Shown here: positions 44,457 to 51,831 of the stretch, in pieces
Layout of the letters: every line of letters starts with the position of its first letter
How positions within the stretch are numbered: the first letter of the stretch is position 1
Source: Bradyrhizobium sp. Arg816
Lineage (GTDB): Bacteria; Pseudomonadota; Alphaproteobacteria; Rhizobiales; Xanthobacteraceae
Direction: 5' to 3'
Length of the DNA stretch: 64,000 nucleotides
Assembly (NCBI RefSeq): GCF_029989365.1
Contig: NZ_JAPRAQ010000032.1
Span: 27,221 to 91,220 of the forward strand
Notes under the pieces: model-generated
The model's input: the letters and a program-made list of their open reading frames with translations, nothing else
Told to the model about the DNA's origin: nothing
The model's database searches: none
Made by a program: the position numbers and the translations under genes

Positions 44457-45272
44457 ATGAAATCGCCCGTCGCGAAACGATCCATCCTCGTCGGCGGCCA
44501 TAAGACCAGCGTCAGCCTGGAAGAGGCATTCTGGACGGCTGTGAAAGAGATTTCCCGCCAGGGGGACATGTCGCTATCGGATCTAGCCAGTGAGATCGAG
44601 CGCAACCTGCAGCATGGTAATCTGTCGTCTGCCATACGCGTCTACGTCCTCGGCTACTTCAAGAACCGCGCGGCTGACGCGATCACCCAGAAGGACCATG
44701 GGATACTCCGATACGACAAGGGCAGGGAGACGGTCCCGGCTGGAGGGGGCAAGATAGGCCGGAGCCGGTCCGTCCCCCTGATCCCTTGTCGCGCAAGAAA
44801 GGGCGCCAGCTCGAAGGGGGATGAGCCGGGGCCTAGAGGTTACGAGGCCACCGTCGGCATAGAGATCGATCGGATTGCGATCCGACGGTCCGTAGGAGGC
44901 GCGAGCGAATACGCCGATGCCGCGATCGTCGTCTTTGCCGACGCGATAGAGCTTCTGCTCGAAGACGGCGTAGAGGCCGTAGTCGCCCGAGTGACCCACA
45001 GCCGTACCCGAACTGGCTTACTTGCAGATGGTCATTGCTTCCCTGCGCGGGGAAAGTATTTTACCGCATCTGAACGAAGGCGCATCTGCCGACCTTTTGA
45101 GAGGCTTCGTCAGCGGTATGGCACACAGCAGCGCATACGGAGAAGAGTTGGGGAAGCGCTTGCAAGCGCGCTCGGCTGTGTTTTTTCGTTCGCTCCAGAA
45201 TACGAATATCGCGGTCACAGAGGTTCGTTCCGACGATCCGGCGCACGGCACATCGGCCCCGCATATTCGTGA
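44457..45272 (+). CDS. Ribbon-helix-helix protein with a lost stop
   Basis: The first 75 residues are a ribbon-helix-helix domain of the RHH_4 type (MKSPVAKRSILVGGHKTSVS, LEEAFWTAVKEISRQGDMSL, SDLASEIERNLQHGNLSSAI, RVYVLGYFKNRA). AGGAACAGCC precedes the ATG. From about residue 80 the frame enters repeat R3 and then runs antisense over an OprB remnant and sense over the AraC remnant, giving an Arg-rich tail with no fold. I infer that R3 arrival removed the true stop; whether the long form is stable is unknown. Confidence 0.6.
   Translation: MKSPVAKRSILVGGHKTSVSLEEAFWTAVKEISRQGDMSLSDLASEIERNLQHGNLSSAIRVYVLGYFKNRAADAITQKDHGILRYDKGRETVPAGGGKIGRSRSVPLIPCRARKGASSKGDEPGPRGYEATVGIEIDRIAIRRSVGGASEYADAAIVVFADAIELLLEDGVEAVVARVTHSRTRTGLLADGHCFPARGKYFTASERRRICRPFERLRQRYGTQQRIRRRVGEALASALGCVFSFAPEYEYRGHRGSFRRSGARHIGPAYS
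44703..44790. repeat. Dispersed repeat R3, copy inside the RHH ORF
   Basis: TACGACAAGGGCAGGGAGAC, then CCCGGCTGGAGGGGGCAAGA, then TAGGCCGGAGCCGGTCCGTC; it matches the copy at 41741-41850 with scattered differences. It begins where the RHH domain ends. Confidence 0.6.
44848..45000 (-). pseudogene. Internal fragment of an OprB-type carbohydrate porin
   Basis: The minus frame reads SGDYGLYAVFEQKLYRVGKD, then DDRGIGVFARASYGPSDRNP, then IDLYADGGL. This is the strand-turn pattern of OprB porins (FEQxLYRxGKDDDRGIGxFAR). About 51 codons survive. Both ends pass abruptly into unrelated sequence, one of them repeat R3. Confidence 0.6.
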
Positions 45273-45817
45273 AGATGCCTTTATAGTTGCGCTTCAACCC
45301 GGTCCACGATCGTTTGAGGGGAGCGAGTGGCCCCGGTGACGTCACTAAGAGCCGAAGACACGACTATCTACGATATGAAACGCAAGCCGCAATTCACCAT
45401 CAACAATCCATTTCATTCCGTTCATTTCTATTTCCCCCGCGCCGCGTTGAACTTGGGTGCGGACGGTGCCGAAGCGCGCCAAATCGAGGAATTGTCGCTA
45501 CCAACCCGGAGTTGGCGTCGACGATCCGACGATGCGGGCATTGGTCGCCTCTCTAATGCCCGCGTTCGAGCGTCCCGAACAGGCGAGCCGCGTCTTCGCA
45601 GAGTACGTGACGATGGCAGTCGGTACACATGGCCGCGCAGACCTATGGCGGTATGCAACCGGTCGTTCGCCCGGTACGTGGCGGACTCGCGCCCCGGCAG
45701 GTGAAACGCAGTGAAGAAACCCTTGCCGCAAATCTGGAAGGTGACGTCTCTTTGGCCGATCTAGCAACTGATAACGGCTTATCGGTGAGCCACTTTTCGC
45801 GGGCCTTCCGGCAATAG
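45118..45817 (+). pseudogene. AraC-family regulator, N-terminal part (frameshifted, cut in the HTH)
   Basis: Across three frames the sequence gives an AraC-type protein: SAYGEELGKRLQARSAVFFRSLQNTNIAVTEVRSD, then APVTSLRAEDTTIYDMK and NNPFHSVHFYFPRAALN, then PGVGVDDPTMRALVASLMPAFERPEQASRVFAEYVTMAVGTH, then TYGGMQPVVRPVRGGLAP with the first helix-turn-helix (DVSLADLATDNGLSVSHFSRAFRQ). Frame changes fall near 45295, 45490 and 45620. It stops at about 45814, where an IS1182-like fragment begins. The missing C-terminus appears inverted at 48737-48921. Confidence 0.72.
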
Positions 45818-46337
45818 ACCGCGCAAAGCCTTCGCCACCAACCAGGCCCGCCGCGATGCACGTCTCAACGATCCGCTCGAACATACGACGGAAAACATCT
45901 CCCTCGCGGAAGCGCTCATTGCGGGCGCGCGAGAACGCAGAATGATCCGGGATAGCATCCTCGATACCGAGCTTGCAGAACCAACGATAGGCGAGGTTCA
46001 CCTGCACTTCACGACAGATCAATCGCTCCGAGCGGATCGCAAAGACATACCCCACGACCAGCATCCGGATCATCAGTTCCGGATCGATCGACGGGCTACC
46101 CATCGATGAATAATGAGGTGCACTCGCTACGAAGCCAGGACAGATCGAGAGCGGCCTCGATCTTCCGTACCAGATGGTCTTCAGGAACCGAATCGCCGAG
46201 GCGAAACTCGTAGAACAGCTGACCTTGGTCACTCTACAGACGGCCCATCATGGATCGACCTCGCCGAGAATCGCGTCAACACAACGGAATCACCGTTCGA
46301 GGTCGTACTCAACCCGACTTTTGCAACAAAATCGGCC
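45818..46337 (-). mobile_element. IS1182-like element, 5' half
   Basis: On the minus strand, after an inverted repeat at 46315-46337, comes the start of an IS1182-type transposase (ATG at 46251). It reads MMGRL, a TAG stop, then SDQGQLFYEFRLG. After a further frame change come SIDPELMIRMLVVGYVFAIR, LICREVQVNLAYRWFCKLGI, PDHSAFSRARNERFREGDVF and VETCIAAGLVGGEGFA. It ends at about residue 150 of some 450, abutting the AraC remnant. Its other end is at 48922-49277 in opposite orientation. It is inactive. Confidence 0.78.
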
Positions 46338-46519
46338 CTGAGCCGAACAGCGTTCAAGCCTTTGAGATGTCGGCTGTGGGAGTAGAGCAGACGCTGGGCA
46401 GCACCGGCGTTCACCTCCGCTTATGACCCAACCCGGACATATCCTTCACCAGTGGCAAATAGCCGTTTTGGGTCTCCGGTAAGGCCGCCGTCTCACCGGA
46501 CAGATTGAGCCTCAATCGC

Positions 46520-46957
46520 TTAGTTGAATGTTTGCAGCCTTAATTTGAGTGATCCGTCGGCTTGGCGTTCGAAGACGTGCGTCGCCAAACCACTGAAGGG
46601 AGACGGCTTGCCCTCCTTGTCCTTACCCGTGGCGCTCCACTTGGCTGTGCCGAACACAACCATGTCGTCTCCGCCGGCGTCGATCATCTCCAACTTGTGA
46701 TCCGTCACACCGCTCGCGAAGAGTCCGGCAAAGAACTTCTCGATCTCGGCCGGACCCGACGCGACCTGATGTGTCGGTGGCATCAATTTTGCCGTCGCGA
46801 CATAGGAGGCGCCGATGGCCTTCTCGTCGTGCTTGTTGAATGCGGCATCCCACGCTGCGTAAGCCTTCTCCACGTCCCCCTTAACGTCCGCGGCCAACGA
46901 AATTCCCGGCGCGCAGAGCAGACAAATGACGAGTGCTGATGTTTGGGCCAACTTCAT
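46520..46957 (-). CDS. SgcJ/DUF4440-type SnoaL-like exported protein
   Basis: A 145-residue protein with a signal peptide (MKLAQTSALVICLLCAPGIS, cleavage after SLA). A SnoaL/NTF2-like domain follows: VEKAYAAWDAAFNKHDEKAIGASYVATAKLMPPTHQVASGPAEIEKFFAGLFASGV, ending GLATHVFERQADGSLKLRLQTFN. The family includes small hydrolases, isomerases and ligand binders; the substrate is unknown. GAGGAGTATCCT lies before the ATG at 46957. It lies inside the presumed inverted segment. Confidence 0.82.
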   Translation of the reverse strand: MKLAQTSALVICLLCAPGISLAADVKGDVEKAYAAWDAAFNKHDEKAIGASYVATAKLMPPTHQVASGPAEIEKFFAGLFASGVTDHKLEMIDAGGDDMVVFGTAKWSATGKDKEGKPSPFSGLATHVFERQADGSLKLRLQTFN

Positions 46958-47475
46958 AGGATACTCCTCTACTGGATAACGCCTTTCCCGATTCATCAAT
47001 CCAGTCGCCTGCCGCGGCTACGCTCCGCCAGCAGACGACACCGTCGCCGGTCGCGCTGTGGCCGGCCATTGGTTCATTAGGGAAGAGGTGCAGGCGATGG
47101 TAACTTCAATGGCGCCGGTCACCTCGGGAGTCCATATCGCACCTCATGACACCGCTATTGTAGCCGGTGACATATGCGCCGAACTTCAACCACCACGACC
47201 AGTTCAGCAAGGCAACATCATCATGCTTGTTGCCAGAGGATTCCATCCAATAGTTCGCGGAACAGCAATTCCGGGCGATTACCGTCAACCACGTTGACAA
47301 ATGGGAGCGACGGCACACGCATTGCCCAGGCCGGAAATCCTGGCGCTGCGCACGGTAATTCGCTTTTTTGCCCTGTGCTGACTGTCAACCGAGCACGGGC
47401 AATGGTTTGCTTTCAAACCAAGCGCGGACGGAGACCGCGGTCAACCCCGACTTCCGATTTTGACCCACGGCGGAC
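46958..47475. other. Gene-free stretch
   Basis: The left end is the promoter region of the SgcJ-like gene. No other gene is supported. Around 47450 the text GACTTCCGATTTTGACCCA resembles parts of the R2 surroundings at 34170-34250, so it may be decayed repeat. Confidence 0.4.
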
Positions 47476-47922
47476 TTACGGGTGCCATTGTTTCCCCGGG
47501 GAGGATCGTCCCTCCGGTCCGGGAATGAAGCAGCGCCACATAGGGGTCATTCTTCCATCGGCGTAGGACGGCCACCACCAGACCATCGCCCTGCCGCTGA
47601 GGTTCTGCTGGTTGAGCACGACAGAGTTTGGCACGTCAAACCATTGCCCGGGCTCGTTTCGCCGATGCGGATGCTTCAGAAGGACTCTGTAGCCATTTTT
47701 TGCCATATCCCACTCGGCCTCCGCATGTTGGCCGTCCCCACCATCACAGCACGGCTCACCTGCCTTATTCTTGAGACTTTTGAACCAAGCGTCCAGTTCT
47801 GGTCGCATCAGGTCATGTGAAAAGGCTGTGGTGATGCTGAAACGTGCGACCGCACAAAATCCCAACGTGCGCGCTACGATCAACCTATAAAGATGTACTG
47901 GGTGTCTATTGGAACTGGTCAT
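47476..47922 (-). CDS. Exported hypothetical protein with CCD motif (148 aa)
   Basis: A 148-residue protein. Its N-terminal hydrophobic part (LIVARTLGFCAVARFSITTAFS) looks like a signal peptide. The mature part has FKSLKNKAGEPCCDGGDGQHAEAEWDMAKNGYRVLL, RNEPGQWFDVPNSVVLNQQNLSGRAMVWWWPSY and MWRCFIPG, a pattern I know from conserved exported Bradyrhizobium proteins. GGAGGTTTCC precedes the ATG at 47922, decisive for the start. Function unknown. Confidence 0.7.
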   Translation of the reverse strand: MTSSNRHPVHLYRLIVARTLGFCAVARFSITTAFSHDLMRPELDAWFKSLKNKAGEPCCDGGDGQHAEAEWDMAKNGYRVLLKHPHRRNEPGQWFDVPNSVVLNQQNLSGRAMVWWWPSYADGRMTPMWRCFIPGPEGRSSPGKQWHP

Positions 47923-48195
47923 GGAAACCTCCGTTTCCCAGCCCATTTGCGTGGGGCTTCGGAACCGCGCGAAGGTTCAACCGGAAGTGCACGCCGTTAG
48001 AGGTGCCGATCACTTCCTCGGCAGGGCTTTACTTTTTGCGTGACCACGGGTCAATTTCGCCTCTTGGCCATTTAATGGAACGAAGAGGAGTATCGTCACT
48101 TCGCTTGTGGAACGTCGGCATTCTTCGAAGGGGCGCGAAACATTTTCGCATCCTGTAACTTAAGTTAATTATGGGGCCTACCAAAAGGTCGCGAT

Positions 48196-48432
48196 ATGGA
48201 GCCGACCAGTCGAATATCAGACCACATCGATCATAAGACTGCCCGGTCGATCTGTGACGAGGTGGGTGACAGATTGCAAAAGAACTTATCTCTTGAAGCC
48301 TCGCCTCTGCCGCCCTACCTCGAACGTCTAGTCGATGAAATGCGCAAACAGGAGCGTCATCCCATTGATGGCGTCGCAGCTCCCGCTAACCGTTTCCTTC
48401 ATGCGACGCGGCGGGTAGTCGCGGCCGTCTGA
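48196..48432 (+). CDS. Small hypothetical protein (78 aa)
   Basis: A 78-residue ORF: MEPTSRISDHIDHKTARSIC, DEVGDRLQKNLSLEASPLPP, YLERLVDEMRKQERHP. Helical, with a Pro-rich middle; the stretch ICDEVGDRLQKNL...LPPYLERLVDEMR recurs as a type in Bradyrhizobium. AAAGGTCGCG lies upstream. Function unknown. Confidence 0.52.
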   Translation: MEPTSRISDHIDHKTARSICDEVGDRLQKNLSLEASPLPPYLERLVDEMRKQERHPIDGVAAPANRFLHATRRVVAAV

Positions 48433-48736
48433 TCGCGTAACGAAGAAGCCGTCGCAGCGCTCAACCCGGCGACGGCTTTTCCGCTAATCTTGTCGCTGAG
48501 GCATTCCAGGTTTGGCCGCGCCTGACGCGATCAGGACGTGCTCGTTCAGTGAACGGTCAAGCCGTCGGCGAAGCCGCGGCTCGCCCTTAGAGGACTGCTT
48601 CGCAGGGTCTAGCTGACGTGAATTGCTCGCGTTGCGCTTTTCACAGTTTGACCCATACGCGACATTTGCCTTGGCGGCAGCCCACTATATCGCAATTTTC
48701 AAATCAAGAAGTGGCCGCGGTGTTTCGCCCACACGA
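48433..48736. other. Gene-free stretch
   Basis: I see no gene here. A short imperfect hairpin (GAAGCCGTCGC ... GCGACGGCTT, 48446-48478) with a short T run after it could be the terminator of the 78-residue ORF. Confidence 0.4.
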
Positions 48737-48921
48737 TCAGTAAAGATGTCGTCGCCATGCGCCGGGGGTAACGCCGGTCAGCTTTGCGAAGAAGCGGGTG
48801 AAATGAGACTGGTCGTTAAAGCCGCAGGACAGCGCCACATCCGAAAGCGGGAGCGTTCGATCGCGTAATAGGCTTTTGGCTTGATCCACACGGCGTTTCA
48901 ACAGCCACTTATGCGGCGAAA
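48737..48921 (-). pseudogene. AraC-family regulator, C-terminal part (inverted)
   Basis: The minus frame gives the second helix-turn-helix of an AraC regulator: LSPHKWLLKRRVDQAKSLLR, DRTLPLSDVALSCGFNDQSH, FTRFFAKLTGVTPGAWRRHL. It begins exactly where the N-terminal part at 45118-45817 breaks off (FSRAFRQ), with only three or four residues missing. Upstream (to the right) it abuts the IS1182-like 3' half. Confidence 0.75.
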
Positions 48922-49277
48922 GGCGCGCCCGAGACGTTGCACTGTCCTTCGCTGGCACCGAGGGCTTTGAGCAGTCTCGACGTGAGCGCAAGAAGATTGA
49001 GATGCGGTTCGCACACCTGAAGCGCATCCAGAGGCTTGGTCGATTGCGATTGCGTGGTCCGCGAGGCGCACAAGATGAGTTTGTCCTCGCCCCCGTCGCT
49101 CAGAACCTGCGACGACTCGTGGCCCTGGCCGCACGCCGCCACCTGCCAGGGCTCTGCGCATCGCGTAGCGTCAGAGTTGAGTAACGAGCGCCAGGGCACG
49201 GCGCGTCAAAGCCGTGGCCCGTAAACAACAGGCGCCAGTTGCATCGGTAGCGGCCAACTTTTGCAACGAAATCGGCC
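48922..49277 (+). mobile_element. IS1182-like element, 3' half
   Basis: On the plus strand the transposase C-terminus is readable to the TAA at 49182: RARDVALSFAGTEGFEQSRRERKKIEMRFAHLKRIQRLGRLRLRGPRGAQDEFVLAPVAQNLRRLVAL. RERKKIEM and FAHLKRI are hallmarks of the family. A terminal inverted repeat lies at 49255-49277. About 230 central residues of the transposase are absent from both halves. Seen in reverse, the strand also stays open, which explains an overlapping minus frame. Confidence 0.75.
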
Positions 49278-49308
49278 CAAGAGGCGACATCGTAGGAATT
49301 GGTGAGGT

Positions 49309-49665
49309 TCAGAAGCCGCAATCCCTATACTGTTTTCCGGCGAGACGAAACAGCGACCCCACTTCAACGAAGTCAACGTCCAGACATTGGTTTCCTCGAC
49401 GGTATTCGCCAAGGCCGTTGCATTGAAGGTACTCAAGGTTTATTCGCCAGCGCTTTTCGCGCGGAGAGTAGGTCGCAAAGCCATGCTGGGCGCGGGCCGG
49501 TCCTTTGCAAACTCCAGTGATGTATTGTCGGACCTCAGCGGGCAAATCGTCTATATGACGAGGATCCCAAGGATCCTCCTTATTTGCGGCACTGCCTTTG
49601 GAAACAGCGGGCAGTTCACTGCAAATCAGAAGGCAAAGAGCCAGCAACAAGGTCCGGACTGTCAT
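49309..49665 (-). CDS. Exported hypothetical protein (118 aa)
   Basis: A 118-residue protein with a Sec signal (MTVRTLLLALCLLICSELPA). The mature part has KEDPWDPRHIDDLPAEVRQYITGVCKGPARAQHGFATY and LEYLQCNGLGEYRRGNQCLDVDFVEVGSLFRLAGKQYRDCGF, with four Cys that could form two disulphides. The type is conserved among bradyrhizobial exported proteins. It is adjacent to, but not cut by, the IS1182-like end. Confidence 0.68.
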   Translation of the reverse strand: MTVRTLLLALCLLICSELPAVSKGSAANKEDPWDPRHIDDLPAEVRQYITGVCKGPARAQHGFATYSPREKRWRINLEYLQCNGLGEYRRGNQCLDVDFVEVGSLFRLAGKQYRDCGF

Positions 49666-49814
49666 TCGACACTCCCGTCAACTGCGTGCCTCTTACAGGT
49701 ACTAGGACCAGGGTCAGCACGCGGCCCTACTTTCTTATGACAGGCAATCGATGCTCGGCGTCCATAGTTGCCGGGCAGAGCGGCAACTCAGAACGTTCGG
49801 AGATGCCGGCGCCT

Positions 49815-50540
49815 TCAACTGGCCCGGGCGAAATTCACCGGCGCGATGTAAGTGTCCTCCGCCCCCGACTTGGCGGCAGGGAATGCTGGGAACGGACTCG
49901 CGCGTCGAAGAATATCGATCGCCTCGCGATCGAGGACATCGTTGCCCGACGACTTCGTTACAGTGCTGCCGATCACATCGCCTGCGCGGTTCAGCACAAA
50001 TCTCACGATGACCGTGCCTGATTTGCCGCGCGCGGCCGACGGGTAGCGCTTGAACTTTTGCAGATGGCCGAACACCAGTGCGTTGTAGGCGTTTGAGCCT
50101 GCTTCGGTGAACTGTCCGATATGTTCGCTCTTTGGCGGCGCGCGGGTTTCCGGCGCGGGCGGTTGCGGCACCGGCTTCGGTTCGTCCACCTGCTTCTCGA
50201 CCTTTGGCAGCGTGACTTCCGCCTCTTGTGCCGGCGGCGGCTGCACCACCGGCTCTTCCTGCTTCTCCTCGACCTTGGGCGGTTCCGGTGGCGCGGCCTC
50301 GGCCTGCTGCATGGTTGGCCCAACGGCGATGTCCTGGTCTTGAATCTCGGGCGAACTGCTTTCGACCGGTGCCAGTGTCACTGCGATGGCGGGCAGGATG
50401 TTCGGTTCGACCGGCCTGCGGGCATACCACAACGCAACCGCGGCCACGATCGCAGCGTGCGCCATCAGGATCGTCACGCCGGCAAATGTCCAGCGGGAAA
50501 GTCCGCGCCGTTCTGGCAGATGTAGTTCAAACGCGTTCAT
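49815..50540 (-). CDS. tonB: TonB energy-transducing protein
   Basis: A 241-residue protein. One N-terminal membrane anchor (FAGVTILMAHAAIVAAVALWYA) precedes a long periplasmic Pro/Glu/Lys-rich spacer (residues about 80-140, repeated EPKPVPQPP-like units). The C-terminal TonB domain is clear (YNALVFGHLQKFKRYPSAARGKSGTVIVRFVLNRAGDVIGSTVTKSSGNDVLDREAIDILRRASPFPAFP). It transmits the ExbB/ExbD proton-motive energy to outer-membrane receptors. The start overlaps the exbD stop (ATGA). It is the last gene of the run receptor-exbB-exbD-tonB. Confidence 0.93.
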   Translation of the reverse strand: MNAFELHLPERRGLSRWTFAGVTILMAHAAIVAAVALWYARRPVEPNILPAIAVTLAPVESSSPEIQDQDIAVGPTMQQAEAAPPEPPKVEEKQEEPVVQPPPAQEAEVTLPKVEKQVDEPKPVPQPPAPETRAPPKSEHIGQFTEAGSNAYNALVFGHLQKFKRYPSAARGKSGTVIVRFVLNRAGDVIGSTVTKSSGNDVLDREAIDILRRASPFPAFPAAKSGAEDTYIAPVNFARAS

Positions 50541-50971
50541 GGCTTGGCTGTCGGCGTTTCCAGACTGACCAAAGCGAGCTTGAGATATCCGGCATCGCGC
50601 AGGCTGTTCATCACCTCCATGAGCGCGCCATAGCTGAGGGTCTTGTCTCCGCGGACGAAAATCGTTTCGTCCCTATGATTGTTGGTCGCGGAATCGAGCG
50701 CGGCCGAAAGCTCCCCACGTGGCACCAAGGTCTCGCCAACCGCAATGGTCTCGTCCGGCTTAATGGTCAGGAAGACGGGCTTGTCGGGCCGCGGCTGCTC
50801 CGGCGCGGTACTGGCGGGCAGGTTGACTCCGATGTCGACAGTGGCAAGCGGTGCCGCCACCATAAAGATGATCAAGAGCACGAGGATGACGTCGATGAAC
50901 GGCGTGACGTTGATCTCGTGCTGGATTTCGAGATCGTCGCTGCCCGAACGTTGTCCAAGACGTATGGCCAT
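50537..50971 (-). CDS. exbD: Biopolymer transport protein ExbD
   Basis: A 144-residue protein with one N-terminal membrane helix (INVTPFIDVILVLLIIFMVAAPLA) that contains the essential Asp in FIDVILVLLI. The periplasmic domain includes LPASTAPEQPRPDKPVFLTIKPDETIAV. It forms the proton channel with ExbB. It lies 4 bp after exbB and overlaps tonB by 4 bp, a tight operon. Confidence 0.95.
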   Translation of the reverse strand: MAIRLGQRSGSDDLEIQHEINVTPFIDVILVLLIIFMVAAPLATVDIGVNLPASTAPEQPRPDKPVFLTIKPDETIAVGETLVPRGELSAALDSATNNHRDETIFVRGDKTLSYGALMEVMNSLRDAGYLKLALVSLETPTAKP

Positions 50972-50975
50972 GCTG

Positions 50976-51785
<810 letters not shown>

Positions 51786-51831
51786 ATGGTTCTCTTTTCC
51801 GTTGTCCTCGTGGATCACCCCCGGCTCCCGC

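Noticed and set aside
48909..49199. A minus-strand frame of 96 codons
   Set aside because: It is the antisense of the IS1182-like transposase C-terminus (RERKKIEM, FAHLKRI), which explains why it stays open.
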